DNA of 64,000 nucleotides from Rhodococcus coprophilus NBRC 100603 (GTDB taxonomy: Bacteria; Actinomycetota; Actinomycetes; Mycobacteriales; Mycobacteriaceae). Location: positions 220,606 to 284,605 of the forward strand of contig NZ_BDAM01000009.1 in NCBI RefSeq assembly GCF_001895045.1, given 5' to 3'. The notes under the pieces were generated by a model. It had not been told where the DNA came from. It saw only the letters and a list, made by a program, of their open reading frames with translations, and did no database searches. Shown here piece by piece: positions 29,901-42,405 of this stretch; position 1 is the stretch's first letter, and each line of letters opens with the position of its first letter. The position numbers were made by a program, and so were the translations under genes.

Positions 29901-30057
29901 GGGAGTCCTCTCATTCGTTCCAGTCCCGCTCTGCGGGTACCGGACGTTCGACCGACAATAGCGCGCTGCGTTCTGCGCCCGCCACGACGGAGGAGAGTGA
30001 TCTGTGCCTCACCCGCCCCCGAGCAGCCGATACGGCTGGACCGCGTGACGAAGAGGA

Positions 30058-30894
30058 TCAGCGTTCGGAAGAGAGAGCGGCGAGGATTTCCGCGACGCTC
30101 CGGCCTTCCGAGTGGGCGCCTTCCGCCCGGCGGCGGCCGCGCCGACCCGTCGGGGGCTCGGCAGTCGGGACGTCGGTCGGGCGCGAATCGGCGGCCGAGC
30201 CTTCGGCTGCGGGCGTTTCGGGAGCACCGCGTTCCGGAGGGGGCCCGAAAGTGCGCGGTTCGGAAGGACGCGGTCGGGAAGGACCGGTCTCGGCCGCACG
30301 AGCACCACGGGTGTCGATGTGCTCCTCCGGTGAGACCGTCGTCGTTTCCGCGGTCAACGGTTCGTCGTCGGGCGAGGCGAATGCCGGACCCGACGGCCGC
30401 GGCGCGGTGACGCGGGTCGTGGCGTCGAGTTCGCGCCTGCGTTCGGTCTGCCCGTCGAGGGCCACGTTGTCGTCGGGAAGACGACCGTCGAACAGCACCT
30501 CGAGATTGTGGCGAAGTGCCGCGAGGTCACGGCGCAGGGCTGCCATTTCTTCCGCGTCGATGCGGAGATCGGACCGGACCCGTTCCTCGACCGTCAATTC
30601 GTATTCGCGGCGCGCGGAGATCTCGCGTTCGAGTTGGAGATCGTAGACCGTCTTGAGGTCCTCGACCTTGGCTCTGTCGAGCGCCGACTCGCGGCGGTAC
30701 TTGGTCATTGCGATCGCTCCGACGGTAGCCGCCCACAGCGCCACGACCACCGCGATGCGCAATACCTGCACGCTGTCACTGATGACCAACAGCAAGGACG
30801 CGATCATGGCCAATGCGAGCAGACCGGCCACGATCATCGACCCGGTACTGCGCCACGGGCGACGATTTCTGTTCTCTCGTCCCGGGGAAACCAT
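30058..30894 (-). CDS. DUF6779-type membrane protein (Rv3604c-like)
   Basis: A 278-residue protein with two predicted membrane helices at about 20-45 and 50-70, a charged coiled-coil-like stretch (about 75-130) and a long Pro/Glu/Arg-rich disordered tail ending in GRSVAEILAALSSER. The ATG at 30894 lacks a ribosome site, but TACCCT on the minus strand ends 7 bases upstream, as for a leaderless gene. Position next to the DUF3180 gene and folK matches Rv3604c. Function unknown. Confidence 0.75.
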   Translation of the reverse strand: MVSPGRENRNRRPWRSTGSMIVAGLLALAMIASLLLVISDSVQVLRIAVVVALWAATVGAIAMTKYRRESALDRAKVEDLKTVYDLQLEREISARREYELTVEERVRSDLRIDAEEMAALRRDLAALRHNLEVLFDGRLPDDNVALDGQTERRRELDATTRVTAPRPSGPAFASPDDEPLTAETTTVSPEEHIDTRGARAAETGPSRPRPSEPRTFGPPPERGAPETPAAEGSAADSRPTDVPTAEPPTGRRGRRRAEGAHSEGRSVAEILAALSSER

Positions 30895-30901
30895 ACTTAT
30901 C

Positions 30902-30907
30902 AGGGTA
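30902..30907 (-). promoter_or_regulatory. Putative -10 element (TACCCT) for the DUF6779-type gene
   Basis: On the minus strand TACCCT is followed by 7 bases and the ATG at 30894, with no ribosome site between. Confidence 0.4.
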
Positions 30908-30993
30908 CGTGTCTTCCCAGGTAGGACGGGCAAAGCCCCACCTCTCCGAACGAAACCCGTTCGGCCGCACGGCCGGTCCTTCCGTAGCCCCGC

Positions 30994-31467
30994 TCAGGCC
31001 GCGGGTTCTCCGGGATCTTCGGGGTCCTCCGGTGCCTTGCAACAGTATTCGAGCCACAGCGCAGCAGCCACAAGAGCCACACCGGCAACAGCCCCGACGA
31101 CCGCTCCGGAGGTGTCTTCCACTGCGGCCCGGATCTGGGCTCGCTCCGGAAGCAGGTAGACGAGGAACCCGATCCATACGCCTGTACTGGCCGCGCCGAC
31201 GAGAGCCGACGCCTTCGCGAGCGCGACCGAGCGCGCGACCGTGATCGGGTGGATCCGGCCCGGCCCCTCACCGATCTCGTCCTTGCCGACCCGCGAACGG
31301 ATGACGAACGCGAGGATCGCCTCGATCACCGCCGCCACGTACAGCGACGCGCCGGCGTACACCGGGATAGCCGGCAGCGAGCCGTACAACGTGCGCACCA
31401 GCAGCCAGGTGATCACCGCCGCCAGCAATGCCAGCGCCAGCAGGTCGCGAACCCGGGTCGGTTTCAT
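30994..31467 (-). CDS. DUF3180 family membrane protein (Rv3605c-like)
   Basis: A 157-residue protein with four predicted membrane helices (about 8-27, 36-56, 77-105 and 118-145) and a short acidic C-terminus. It belongs to the DUF3180 family, always found next to folK in Mycobacteriales. The ATG at 31467 overlaps the folK stop (TGATG), so it is translated with the folate operon. No function is established. Confidence 0.82.
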   Translation of the reverse strand: MKPTRVRDLLALALLAAVITWLLVRTLYGSLPAIPVYAGASLYVAAVIEAILAFVIRSRVGKDEIGEGPGRIHPITVARSVALAKASALVGAASTGVWIGFLVYLLPERAQIRAAVEDTSGAVVGAVAGVALVAAALWLEYCCKAPEDPEDPGEPAA

Positions 31468-32003
31468 CACTCGTGCTCCCTCGCACCGGCGACAGTCAAG
31501 TCCGACTCCGTGCGGTGCACGCCGTCGCGCTCTGCCGCGTCGAGTCCCGCGAGCCAGTCGGCGATCCGTCGCGTCTCCCCCTCTGCGGTGAGTATCGCGT
31601 CGGGTTCCACGTCGAGCCACGGCACGAGCACGAACGCCCGCTGGTGTGCTCGCGGATGCGGCAACGTCAACTCGGGATCCTCGCTGAGAAGCTCCCCGTC
31701 ACCGGTATCGCACGAGACGACGTCCACGTCGAGACTTCGCGGGCCCCACCGCTCGAGACGCACCCGTTCGGCTGCCGCCTCGAGTTCCCGGCCGAACCGC
31801 AACCAGTCGTACGGCCCGAACGCCACGTCTTCCGCGACGATCACCGCGTTGAGGAAATCCTGCTGTTCCACCCCACCCCAGGGCGCCGTCGAATACACCG
31901 CAGAGACGGCGACGACGCGCGGCCCGAGCGCGTCGACCACCGAACGCAGATGCGCGACGCGGTCGCCGACGTTGGAACCGATCGACAACACGGCCCGGCT
32001 CAC
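31467..32003 (-). CDS. folK: 2-amino-4-hydroxy-6-hydroxymethyldihydropteridine pyrophosphokinase
   Basis: A 178-residue HPPK that transfers pyrophosphate from ATP to the pterin. [10 protein letters not shown] at the N-terminus, [19 protein letters not shown] (metal-binding Asp pair) and [16 protein letters not shown] are all present. It starts at a GTG overlapping the folB stop by 4 bases (GTGA) and ends by overlapping the DUF3180 start. Confidence 0.95.
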   Translation of the reverse strand: MSRAVLSIGSNVGDRVAHLRSVVDALGPRVVAVSAVYSTAPWGGVEQQDFLNAVIVAEDVAFGPYDWLRFGRELEAAAERVRLERWGPRSLDVDVVSCDTGDGELLSEDPELTLPHPRAHQRAFVLVPWLDVEPDAILTAEGETRRIADWLAGLDAAERDGVHRTESDLTVAGAREHE

Positions 32004-32368
32004 GACGCGCTCCGGGTCCGATCGACCACGACGGCGACATCCGAGAACGTCAGCGGAATCGGCGCCGACGGCTTGTGGAGGGTGACCTCGACTCGCGACA
32101 CCCGTGGGTCGGCGAGAACACCGTCTGCGATCTCCCCGGCCACCGTCTCGATGAGGTCCCGGCCCGGTCCCGCGATGACGGCGGCCGCGCGCTCGGCGAG
32201 CTCGCCGTAGTGCAGGGTGTCGTTCAGGTCGTCGCTCGCCGCGGCCGGCGCCAGATCGAGCCAGGCGACGATGTCGACGAGGAAATCCTGTCCGTCACGC
32301 TTCTCGTGGTCGAACACGCCGTGGTTCCCGCGGACCCGTAGTCCGCGCAGTTCGATCCGGTCACTCAT
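32000..32368 (-). CDS. folB: Dihydroneopterin aldolase
   Basis: A 122-residue enzyme that cleaves dihydroneopterin. [16 protein letters not shown] carries the conserved Glu, DTLHYGEL follows, and [13 protein letters not shown] contains the catalytic Lys. The ATG overlaps the folP stop by 4 bases (ATGA), and the stop overlaps the folK start. Confidence 0.95.
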   Translation of the reverse strand: MSDRIELRGLRVRGNHGVFDHEKRDGQDFLVDIVAWLDLAPAAASDDLNDTLHYGELAERAAAVIAGPGRDLIETVAGEIADGVLADPRVSRVEVTLHKPSAPIPLTFSDVAVVVDRTRSAS

Positions 32369-33222
32369 ACGTGCATCCTCTCCGCCCCGCCGTGCTGCCA
32401 TGCCCGAACGACCGCCAGCGCGTCGCGCGACGCCTGTACATCGTGCACACGCACACCCCACGCGCCGTGGGTGGCGGCGAGCGCCGACACCACGGCCGTC
32501 GCGACCTCCCGGCCCGCGGGCGGACGCACGGAGCCGTCGGGAGCCGCGAGGAGGGATCCGAGGAAACGTTTGCGGGATGCCCCGATAAGCACCGGGAATC
32601 CGAGCGCGTTTAGCTCCGGCAGGCCGTGCAGCAACTGCCAGTTGTGGTCCGGTTCCTTCACGAACCCGAGCCCCGGATCAAGGATGATCTTCGACGGCTC
32701 GACACCTGCGGCGACTGCGACATCGACCTGGGTGAGCAGTTCGTCGCGCACCTCGGTGACCACGTCGTCGTAGTGCGACGAGCCGCCTGCGTGGACGAAT
32801 CCGTCGGTCGGCCGCCAGTGCATGAGGATCCACGGCACGCCGGCCGATGCGACCACCGACGCCATGTCGCTGTCGGCGCGGCCACCGGAGACGTCGTTGA
32901 CGATCGTCACACCCGCAGCGACCGCGGCCTCCGCCACCGATGCGCGCATCGTGTCGACGCTCGTGCGAATCCCTTCGGCGGCGAGAGCCTCGATGACCGG
33001 TGTGACCCGATCCGCCTCGACCGCCGGGTCGATCCGGGCCGCGCCGGGACGCGTCGATTCGCCGCCGACGTCGACGATGTCGACGCCGAGCTCACGCAGT
33101 TCGAGTCCCCGGGCGATGGCGGAGTCACGATCGAGATAGCGTCCCCCGTCCGAGAACGAATCGCTGGTGACGTTGAGGACGCCCATGACGATGGGCCGCT
33201 GTTCGGCCGGGATGACACTCAC
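32365..33222 (-). CDS. folP: Dihydropteroate synthase
   Basis: A 285-residue TIM-barrel enzyme that is the sulfonamide target. The pterin and pyrophosphate motifs are [37 protein letters not shown] and GASRKRFLG. Start GTG at 33222 overlaps the folE stop by 4 bases (GTGA); open sequence upstream lies in folE. It is the FolP1 type because it sits in the folate operon. Confidence 0.95.
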   Translation of the reverse strand: MSVIPAEQRPIVMGVLNVTSDSFSDGGRYLDRDSAIARGLELRELGVDIVDVGGESTRPGAARIDPAVEADRVTPVIEALAAEGIRTSVDTMRASVAEAAVAAGVTIVNDVSGGRADSDMASVVASAGVPWILMHWRPTDGFVHAGGSSHYDDVVTEVRDELLTQVDVAVAAGVEPSKIILDPGLGFVKEPDHNWQLLHGLPELNALGFPVLIGASRKRFLGSLLAAPDGSVRPPAGREVATAVVSALAATHGAWGVRVHDVQASRDALAVVRAWQHGGAERMHV

Positions 33223-33875
33223 CGGCGCAGGATGAGGTCCAGGGCCTCGGCGCGCGACGCCGAACTGGTCTGGAGCAGGCCCCGCACGGCCGAGGTGGTC
33301 GTGCTGGCTCCCGGTTTCCGGATTCCCCGCATCGCCATGCAAAGGTGTTCTGCCTCGACGACCACGATCACGCCGCGCGGCTCGAGCTTGCGCACCAGCG
33401 CGTCGGCGATCTGGCTGGTGAGCCGCTCCTGCACCTGCGGGCGCTTCGCGTAGAGGTCGACGACGCGCGCGAGCTTGGACAGGCCGGTGACGCGACCGGT
33501 CGGGCCGGGGATGTAGCCGACGTGAGCGACACCGTGGAAAGAGACCAGGTGGTGCTCGCACGTCGAGTACATCGGAATGTCGCGCACCAGCACGAGTTCC
33601 CGGTGCCCCTCGTCGAAGGTCGTGTTGAGAACCTCGTCGGGGTTGGTGAACAAGCCCGCGAAAACCTCGCGGTATGCCCGCGCGACCCGCGCCGGGGTGT
33701 CGCGAAGTCCTTCCCGTTCGGGATCCTCACCGACTGCGATCAGCAGTTCCCGCACGGCTGCCTCGGCACGGGCCTGATCGAAGACCCGGCCCGCCTCTAC
33801 GCTCAGCGTCTGCGACACCACGTCGTCGTCGTCCATACCGGAACCCGTTGCGGTACTCACGTGATCAACCGACAC
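33219..33875 (-). CDS. folE: GTP cyclohydrolase I
   Basis: A 218-residue enzyme opening folate synthesis. The zinc/active-site region is [12 protein letters not shown], with a second Cys in [29 protein letters not shown] is the family signature. The GTG at 33875 is preceded by GGAGGA 8 bases upstream; downstream starts at GTG 33857 and ATG 33836 are possible but lack a site. It follows ftsH by 35 bases and begins the overlapped folE-folP-folB-folK chain. Confidence 0.94.
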   Translation of the reverse strand: MSVDHVSTATGSGMDDDDVVSQTLSVEAGRVFDQARAEAAVRELLIAVGEDPEREGLRDTPARVARAYREVFAGLFTNPDEVLNTTFDEGHRELVLVRDIPMYSTCEHHLVSFHGVAHVGYIPGPTGRVTGLSKLARVVDLYAKRPQVQERLTSQIADALVRKLEPRGVIVVVEAEHLCMAMRGIRKPGASTTTSAVRGLLQTSSASRAEALDLILRR

Positions 33876-33910
33876 CCGCCAGTCCTCCACTCTTGAAGTT
33901 GCTCGTCGTC

Positions 33911-36370
<2,460 letters not shown>

Positions 36371-36628
36371 ACAGGTTCGGCCCGGCCGGCCGGTCCTTTC
36401 GATAGTGACGTCATCAGATGTCGTGTCGAGGTCGCTACACCCGGTGCGGTCGCGTCGTCGCAAGCAGTGACCGACCAGGCACCGCAAGGTTACCGCGTGA
36501 CGACGAACCACCGCCGAGTCGCAGCAGGTCGTTCGAAGACACAACGAACCGGGGGCGTCCCTTGTTCCCACCCCCGGCGAGCTGCGGGCGGCGCATCCTG
36601 CGGCGTCTGCGCTTGGACCGCGCGGGTA

Positions 36629-37183
36629 CTAGCTGCTGTAGACCTTCGGGTGGAGCGTGCCGATGTAGGGCAGGTCGCGGTACCGCTCGTCGTAATCGAG
36701 GCCGTACCCGACGACGAATTCGTTGGGGATGTCGAATCCGACGTCCTTGACCTCGACGTCGATCTTCTGGGCCTCGGGCTTGCGCAGCAGGGTCACGACC
36801 TCGAGCGACGCCGGGTTGCGTGTCGACAGGTTGCGGATGAGCCAGGACAGGGTCAGACCCGAGTCGATGATGTCCTCGACGATCAGGACGTTGCGGCCGG
36901 CGATGTCCTTGTCGAGGTCTTTGAGGATGCGCACCACGCCCGAGGACGAGGTCGAGGAACCGTACGAGCTGACCGCCATGAATTCCATCTGGGCCGGGAT
37001 CGGCAGCGCCCGGGCGAAGTCGGTCATGAAGAAGATCGCGCCTTTGAGCACGCCGATGAGCAACAGGTCGCCTTCCGGGGCGCCCTCGGGGTATCGCTCC
37101 GCGATCGATGCCGCCAGTTCGGCCGTCCGCTCTGCGATCTGCTCCTCGGAGATCAGCACCGAGGCAATGTCACCTTCGTACAC
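36629..37183 (-). CDS. hpt: Hypoxanthine phosphoribosyltransferase
   Basis: A 184-residue purine salvage enzyme making IMP or GMP from base and PRPP. The PRPP loop is [14 protein letters not shown], the flexible-loop region is [11 protein letters not shown], and [18 protein letters not shown] is the C-terminal family signature. GTG at 37183 follows TAGGACCC. It lies 19 bases after the tilS stop on the same strand. Confidence 0.95.
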   Translation of the reverse strand: MYEGDIASVLISEEQIAERTAELAASIAERYPEGAPEGDLLLIGVLKGAIFFMTDFARALPIPAQMEFMAVSSYGSSTSSSGVVRILKDLDKDIAGRNVLIVEDIIDSGLTLSWLIRNLSTRNPASLEVVTLLRKPEAQKIDVEVKDVGFDIPNEFVVGYGLDYDERYRDLPYIGTLHPKVYSS

Positions 37184-37202
37184 CGGGTCCTACCACCTTC
37201 CG

Positions 37203-38219
37203 TCAGTCGTCCGCGCACCGCTGCTGGTCGACGAACTCCGTACTCAGCCTGCCACGCCGCCGCAACACGACCAACCTGGTCCCCGGTCGAGGACCTCTGC
37301 CCACAGCGACGGGACCCTGCCCGTGCCATCGCACGACCAGATCGTCTATTGCGCGCAGCGACTTGTCGTTCGGCGCAGACGCACCCCGCGCGAGGAGCCA
37401 CAGCCGAACGGCGCGGCGGCGGACCGCCGACGGCGCATCGGTGAGCACCGTCACATCCACGCCGTTCTCGCCGGTGGCATCGCGCGGGGCAGCGGCACGG
37501 TCGAGCAGGTCGGCCGCAGCCGCATCGAGTGCGTCCCCGTCGTCCCGCAGTTGTGCGGCCGTGCGCGCGAGCGCCGCGGCGACTCCGCCGCCGAGGATCT
37601 CTTCGAGCAGCGGAAGGGCCTCGGTCCGCAAACGGACGCGGGTGAATCGCGGGTCGGCGTTGTGCGGATCCTCGTAGGGGCGGTAGCCGAGTTCGTCGCA
37701 CGCGCGTCGCGTGGTCTCGCGCCGCACGCCGAGGAGCGGTCTACCCCAAGGGTTGTCGAAGGGTGCCATTCCCCGGATGGACCGCAGACCCGATCCTCGC
37801 CCCAGGCCGAGCAGCACGGTCTCGGCCTGGTCGTCGAGGGTGTGGCCGAGAAGCACCGGCATTTCGCCGCGCGCGTCGTCGAGAGCCCGGTACCGGGCGG
37901 CGCGAGCGGCGGCCTCGAGTCCGCCAGGGCCGGTCACCTCCACCGCGACCACGCGGGCGGCGACGCACCCGCGCGCATACGCGAACTCCGCGGCCCGGGC
38001 GGCGATGCCCGAGGAGCCTTCCTGCAGACCATGATCGACGACTATCGCGTGTACCTCGTCGGCTTCGGCCACAGCTGCGGCGGTGAGGGCGGCGGAGTCG
38101 GCACCGCCCGACAGCGCGACGCACACCTTCCGCGCGTCGTGCGCCGACAGCCAGGCGCGCACGGCCAACCGCACCTCGTGGATGGCGGGCGTCTCGGGCA
38201 GCAGCGGGTCGAGCGGCAC
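37203..38219 (-). CDS. tilS: tRNA(Ile)-lysidine synthetase
   Basis: A 338-residue PP-loop ATPase that converts the C34 wobble base of tRNA-Ile2 to lysidine. The P-loop is ALSGGADSAALTAAAV near residue 35, and GHTLDDQAETVLLGLGRGSGLRS is the characteristic second motif. Shorter than the E. coli enzyme, as in other actinobacteria. The GTG at 38219 lies 2 bases after the stop of the zincin gene. Confidence 0.93.
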   Translation of the reverse strand: MPLDPLLPETPAIHEVRLAVRAWLSAHDARKVCVALSGGADSAALTAAAVAEADEVHAIVVDHGLQEGSSGIAARAAEFAYARGCVAARVVAVEVTGPGGLEAAARAARYRALDDARGEMPVLLGHTLDDQAETVLLGLGRGSGLRSIRGMAPFDNPWGRPLLGVRRETTRRACDELGYRPYEDPHNADPRFTRVRLRTEALPLLEEILGGGVAAALARTAAQLRDDGDALDAAAADLLDRAAAPRDATGENGVDVTVLTDAPSAVRRRAVRLWLLARGASAPNDKSLRAIDDLVVRWHGQGPVAVGRGPRPGTRLVVLRRRGRLSTEFVDQQRCADD

Positions 38220-38221
38220 GG

Positions 38222-39253
38222 TCAGCCCAGCACCCGAGCGATCCAGGCGTCGGGATGGTCGATCTCGGTGAGCGTCGGGAGCGCGTCGGGGCCGGACCAC
38301 ACCGCGTTGAACTCGTTCATGCCGACCTTTGCGACGACCGCGTCGACGAACTTCTTGCCGTGTACGTACTGCGCCATCTTGGCGTCGACACCGAGCACGA
38401 TCCGGATCATGCGGTGGAGCGGATTGCCGTTGCGACGGCGCCGGCTGTCGAAGGCACGGCGGATCCGGGCGACCGACGGAACCACGGACGGTCCCACCCC
38501 GTCCATGACGTGATCGGCATGGCCTTCGAGCAGTGTGCCGAGTGCGAGCATCCGGTCGAGCGATTCACGTTGCGGTTCCGCCTGGGTGGCGCGCAGCAAT
38601 CCGACCATTCCGCGTTGCGACATCGGCTTGTCGCCGGGAGTGCGCAGTTCGCGGGCCGCGGCGGCGAATCTGCTCACGACCTCACCGATCGGTTCGTCCA
38701 CCGCTGCGGTGAGGTCGGCGGTGGAGTCGCGCATGAGGTCGGCCATCCACGGAGCCTGTTCGAACTGGATCCGGTGGGTGACTTCGTGCAGACACACCCA
38801 CAAACGGAAATCCGCGGTCGGAACCTTCAGTGCGCGCTCGACGGCCACGACGTTCGGCGCGACGAGCAGCAGCGTGCGCGAGAAGGGGTCGTACTGGCCG
38901 AGGACCGCGGAGGCGAGATACGCGAGCATCGCACCTGCCTGCGCACCTGCGGGTTTCCCGAGCCAGCGCCCGGTCCGGTCGGCTCCGGTGAGGTCGGCCA
39001 TCGACCCGGCCGCGGCGCGCACCCAGTCGGGACGGTCGACGACGCGCGCCGGCGATGGCACCGTTCCGTCACCCATCCCGGTCTGCTCGCGCACCGGGCC
39101 TTCGGCGCGCTCGGCCGCGGCATAGAGTTCCTCGGTCACGGCGTCGTGGGTGTAGCGCGACATCGCGGGACCGGGACGGCTGAGCCGGGCACCGACGCCC
39201 GCCGCGAACTCCCAGTCGATCGCGTCGCCGATGCCCCGCTCCTCCCCGCTCAT
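38222..39253 (-). CDS. Zinc-dependent metalloprotease, zincin-like (DUF2342; Rv3626c-like)
   Basis: A 343-residue zincin-like protein. The zinc motif HEVTH sits in LWVCLHEVTHRIQF near residue 156, and a third acidic ligand may be in LEGHADHVMDG near 245. The family is actinobacterial and of unknown substrate. The ATG at 39253 overlaps the dacB stop (ATGA) and is preferred over an in-frame ATG 12 bases earlier. Context dacB-zincin-tilS-hpt is the same in M. tuberculosis. Confidence 0.85.
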   Translation of the reverse strand: MSGEERGIGDAIDWEFAAGVGARLSRPGPAMSRYTHDAVTEELYAAAERAEGPVREQTGMGDGTVPSPARVVDRPDWVRAAAGSMADLTGADRTGRWLGKPAGAQAGAMLAYLASAVLGQYDPFSRTLLLVAPNVVAVERALKVPTADFRLWVCLHEVTHRIQFEQAPWMADLMRDSTADLTAAVDEPIGEVVSRFAAAARELRTPGDKPMSQRGMVGLLRATQAEPQRESLDRMLALGTLLEGHADHVMDGVGPSVVPSVARIRRAFDSRRRRNGNPLHRMIRIVLGVDAKMAQYVHGKKFVDAVVAKVGMNEFNAVWSGPDALPTLTEIDHPDAWIARVLG

Positions 39254-40656
39254 CGGCAGCCGCATCCTCGAAGTACTGCTGCGATGTCGTCCAACGCGGG
39301 CCGTGCTTCACCGGGGAACCGGTCGTTGGAGAGCAGCGCGAACGTCAGCACCCGCCCGTCGACGTCCACGACGTATCCCGAAAGTCCACTCACAAGACTC
39401 AGTGTGCCCGTTTTCGCGCGCACCCACCCGGCTCCGGCTCTCGCAGTGGTGCCGTAACGGTCGCTGAGGGTGCCGGTGGCACCCGCGACCGGCAGGTAGT
39501 CGAGCATCGGACGCAGTGCCGGCTCGTCCGGACCGGCGGCCCGGGCGAGGATCGAGTCGAGCGCCCGCGCCGGGATGCGGTTGTCCAGGGACAGGCCGCT
39601 CAGATCCTGGAGCGTGACACCGGTGGTATCGATCCCGGCGTCCTGCAAGGTGCGGGTGACGGTTTCGACCGCTCCGGCGAAAGTGGGTGCGGTGCCCGCC
39701 GAGATGGCTACCTCGCGCCCGATGGTTTCGGCGAGCACGTTGTCGGAGCGCTGCACCATCTGCTCCAGACGAGTCCGCAACGGTGCGGACTGGACCGACG
39801 CCATCGGTGCGGTCCCCGGCGATGCGGTCCCGATGGTGACGTTCGCGGGATCGACACCGAGGGCCACGGCGAGCGCCCGCCCGGCATCGAGCGCGGGTGT
39901 TGCCGAACGAGGCGATTCGTCTTCGAGCGGCTGCAGGCGTCCGCCGTCGAGCATCACCGGTTCGATGGGCGCGACGAACCCGTCACCCACGTCCGAGGGG
40001 TCCCATCCGGTGGCGAGGGTCGGTCCGCTGTAGATCCCGACGTCGACGACCACGGCATCGACCGCGGCTCCGCTGCGCTGGAGCTGTTGCGCGAGATCGG
40101 CGATACGCGGTCCACCCGGGTAGAAACCGTCTTCGCCCACCGGCTGTGCGGTGAGCGTCGGGTCGCCACCGGCGACGAGGACGACCTCGCCGGGGCGCGA
40201 GCCCTCGACCACCCGCGTGGTGATGCGGTGATCGCTGGGCAGGAGGAGGGATGCGGCTGCTGTGACGAGCATCTTCGTCGTCGACGCCGGCGTCATGGGG
40301 CGATCGGGGTCCTGGGACCACAGGACGGTGCCGGTCGCCGCGTCGGTGACCGAGCCACCGAAAGTGCCGAGCGCCGGGTTCTTCACGGCACCGTCGAGCG
40401 CAGCGGCCAGAGCCGCGGGGACCGGTGCCGGAGCATCGTCTGCCACGGGCGCGACCAGCGGATCCGCGACGACCGGCGCGGGGGCCGGGACGATCGTGGC
40501 GCTGGAAGTGGTGCGTACGTCGTAGACGGCGAATGCCCCTCCGACGACGAGAGCGAGGAAACCCGCAGTCCATATGGCGAACAGGATGCGGACGTTCCTG
40601 CGCCTACGTACGACCAACGAACCTTGCCTCTTGTTGTTGTCCTGCCCCGCCAACAC
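39250..40656 (-). CDS. dacB: D-alanyl-D-alanine carboxypeptidase/endopeptidase (PBP4, peptidase S13)
   Basis: A 468-residue penicillin-binding protein that trims or cleaves peptidoglycan stem peptides. An N-terminal membrane anchor or signal (about 23-45) precedes a Pro/Ala linker. Active-site motifs are STTK near 123, SDN near 302 and KTG near 416, in the order of the S13 family. CGGAGGC is directly upstream of the GTG at 40656. It is divergent from ppa and overlaps the zincin gene. Confidence 0.93.
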   Translation of the reverse strand: MLAGQDNNKRQGSLVVRRRRNVRILFAIWTAGFLALVVGGAFAVYDVRTTSSATIVPAPAPVVADPLVAPVADDAPAPVPAALAAALDGAVKNPALGTFGGSVTDAATGTVLWSQDPDRPMTPASTTKMLVTAAASLLLPSDHRITTRVVEGSRPGEVVLVAGGDPTLTAQPVGEDGFYPGGPRIADLAQQLQRSGAAVDAVVVDVGIYSGPTLATGWDPSDVGDGFVAPIEPVMLDGGRLQPLEDESPRSATPALDAGRALAVALGVDPANVTIGTASPGTAPMASVQSAPLRTRLEQMVQRSDNVLAETIGREVAISAGTAPTFAGAVETVTRTLQDAGIDTTGVTLQDLSGLSLDNRIPARALDSILARAAGPDEPALRPMLDYLPVAGATGTLSDRYGTTARAGAGWVRAKTGTLSLVSGLSGYVVDVDGRVLTFALLSNDRFPGEARPALDDIAAVLRGCGCR

Positions 40657-40819
40657 GCCTCCGATGTGTCGTGCACACTCGCGCCCTGGTGGCCGCCTTC
40701 GTGGTCCCGGTACCTGCTTCGTCCAGCCTAGCGCCGCGAACGTTATCCTCTCTGCGGACCATCACCGCAGATACGGATGTCGTATCGCGAGCGAAAACAC
40801 CTACGAAGTGAGGCAACGC

Positions 40820-41311
40820 GTGGAGTTCGAGGTCACCATCGAGATCCCCAAGGGACAGCGGAACAAGTACGAGGTCGATCACAAGACCGGCCGCGTCAAG
40901 CTCGACCGCTACCTCTACACCTCGTTCGGGTACCCCGCCGACTACGGGTACATCGAGAACACCCTCGGCGAAGACGGTGATCCGCTCGACTGCCTGGTGC
41001 TGCTGCCCGAGTCCGTGTTCCCCGGCGTCATCGTCGAGGCCCGCCCCGTCGGCATGTTCAAGATGGTCGACGAGGCCGGTGGCGACGACAAGGTCCTCGC
41101 GGTTCCTGCGGGCGACCCGCGGTGGGATCACATCCAGGACATCGACGACGTTCCGCAGTTCGAACTCGACGCGATCAAGCACTTCTTCGTGCATTACAAG
41201 GATCTCGAGCCGGGCAAGCATGTCGAGGCTGCCGATTGGACGGGCCGCGCCGACGCCGAGACCGAGGTCCACGCCTCCATCGCACGCCTGAAGGCAAACG
41301 GCGGGCACTGA
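40820..41311 (+). CDS. ppa: Inorganic pyrophosphatase (family I)
   Basis: A 163-residue cytoplasmic enzyme that hydrolyses pyrophosphate. The metal-binding signature [13 protein letters not shown], the N-terminal [14 protein letters not shown] and the [12 protein letters not shown] block are typical of bacterial hexameric enzymes. GTG at 40820 follows GAGG; upstream open sequence has no site. The last bases of the gene form the first unit of a small tandem repeat (41305-41372), and a terminator follows. Confidence 0.96.
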   Translation: MEFEVTIEIPKGQRNKYEVDHKTGRVKLDRYLYTSFGYPADYGYIENTLGEDGDPLDCLVLLPESVFPGVIVEARPVGMFKMVDEAGGDDKVLAVPAGDPRWDHIQDIDDVPQFELDAIKHFFVHYKDLEPGKHVEAADWTGRADAETEVHASIARLKANGGH

Positions 41312-41372
41312 GTCTCCGGGAGCACTGAGTCTCCGGGACACTGAGTTCCTGCGGGAACCGAGTTCCAGCGGG
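41305..41372 (+). repeat. Short tandem repeat at the ppa 3' end
   Basis: Two perfect 17-bp copies of GCACTGAGTCTCCGGGA (41305-41321 and 41322-41338) are followed by two degenerate copies (41339-41356 and 41357-41372). The first copy contains the ppa stop codon, so later copies look like duplications of the gene's end. Confidence 0.8.
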
Positions 41373-41394
41373 CGCCGTCCCGCGCTCGGCTGTG

Positions 41395-41445
41395 ACGACA
41401 CGAACTCCCGGTCGATCCTCGGATCGGCCGGGAGTTCGTCGTTTC
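41395..41445. terminator. Bidirectional terminator between ppa and the crotonase gene
   Basis: Arms CGAACTCCCGGTCGATCC (41401-41418) and GGATCGGCCGGGAGTTCG (41421-41438) pair over 18 positions with one T-G wobble; an outer ACGA/TCGT pair extends it. It ends near GTTT on the plus strand and serves convergent ends at 41311 and 41473. Confidence 0.85.
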
Positions 41446-41472
41446 CGTGTGCCGGTGTCCACCGGCCGGTCG

Positions 41473-42303
41473 CTACCGACCCTTGAACTGCGGCGGACGC
41501 TTCTCGAAGATCGCCTTGATCGCCTCGCCGAGGTCCTCGGAGGGCAGGAACGCGGCGTTCCACGCTGCGACGTAACGCAGGCTGTCGTCGACCTGTGGGG
41601 AGCGGCTGTGGTCGAGCACGTCCTTGATGCCGTGGACGACCAGCGGCGGGTTCGCGGCGATCTCGGCGGCGGTCTCGTGGGCGGCAGCGAGGACTGCTTC
41701 GGCGTCGGTGAACACGTCGTTGACCAGACCGATCTTCTCGGCGCGGGCGGCGTCGATGTCCTTGCCGGTGAGAGCGAGTTCGCGAACGTGCCCGTCGCCG
41801 ATGATGTACGGCAACCGCGCCAGCGTCCCGACGTCCGCGACCATGCCGACCTTCACTTCCCGGACGCTGAACTTGGCGTCGGCGCTCGCGTAGCGGATGT
41901 CGGCGGCAGTGATGAGGTCGACGCCGCCCCCGATGCACCACCCCTGGATCGCGGCGACAACGGGCTTGCGGCAGTCGGCGACGGCCGTGATGGCAGCCTG
42001 CATCCGCTTGACCATCTCGTGGAAATCGGTGCGTGCCTTCGCGCGCGCCCCGTCCTCGAGAACGGTCGCGAGGTCACCGCCCATCGCTACGAGGTCGAGA
42101 CCGAAGGTGAAGTGCTTGCCCGAACCGGCGAGCACCACCGCTCGTACGTCCGGGTCGGCGTCGAGTTCGGCGAACAGAACGGGGAGTTCGGACCAGAAGT
42201 CCGGGCCCATCGCGTTGCCCTTGCCTGGCCCGATCAGCGTGACCTGGGCGACGTGGTCCTTACGCTCGACGGTGAACGCTTTCCAGCTGGTGTGATCGGT
42301 CAT
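41473..42303 (-). CDS. Enoyl-CoA hydratase/isomerase family protein, dienoyl-CoA isomerase-like
   Basis: A 276-residue crotonase. The oxyanion-hole segments are GKHFTFGLDLVAMG and GWCIGGGVDLITAADI. The active-site region FSVREVKVGMVADVGTLARLP, with acidic residues in REVKVGMVAD, follows the pattern of delta3,5-delta2,4-dienoyl-CoA isomerases (ECH1) rather than classic hydratases, so isomerisation in unsaturated fatty-acid oxidation is likely. The ATG at 42303 lacks a ribosome site, and TACCCT ends 6 bases upstream, suggesting a leaderless transcript. Confidence 0.85.
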   Translation of the reverse strand: MTDHTSWKAFTVERKDHVAQVTLIGPGKGNAMGPDFWSELPVLFAELDADPDVRAVVLAGSGKHFTFGLDLVAMGGDLATVLEDGARAKARTDFHEMVKRMQAAITAVADCRKPVVAAIQGWCIGGGVDLITAADIRYASADAKFSVREVKVGMVADVGTLARLPYIIGDGHVRELALTGKDIDAARAEKIGLVNDVFTDAEAVLAAAHETAAEIAANPPLVVHGIKDVLDHSRSPQVDDSLRYVAAWNAAFLPSEDLGEAIKAIFEKRPPQFKGR

Positions 42304-42309
42304 TACTCG

Positions 42310-42315
42310 AGGGTA
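42310..42315 (-). promoter_or_regulatory. Putative -10 element (TACCCT) for the crotonase gene
   Basis: On the minus strand TACCCT lies 6 bases before the ATG at 42303 with no ribosome site between; the divergent ybaK-like gene has a matching element at 42394. Confidence 0.4.
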
Positions 42316-42393
42316 ATATCTTTCGTCCGCGCGCACAGCGTCCGCCCCGGAACAACCGGGAGTTTCGTGTACTCGCGGCCCGCCGACAGGTCC

Positions 42394-42399
42394 TACTCT
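42394..42399 (+). promoter_or_regulatory. Putative -10 element (TACTCT) for the YbaK-like gene
   Basis: TACTCT is followed by 6 bases and the ATG at 42406, with no Shine-Dalgarno site, consistent with a leaderless transcript. Confidence 0.45.
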
Positions 42400-42405
42400 T
42401 GACCC

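Noticed and set aside
36406..36413. TGACGTCA palindrome upstream of ftsH
   Set aside because: An isolated 8-bp palindrome is expected by chance in a sequence of this size, and no matching promoter geometry is seen.
41305..41372. Repeats as a CRISPR array
   Set aside because: Units are contiguous with no spacers, only four copies, and there are no cas genes.
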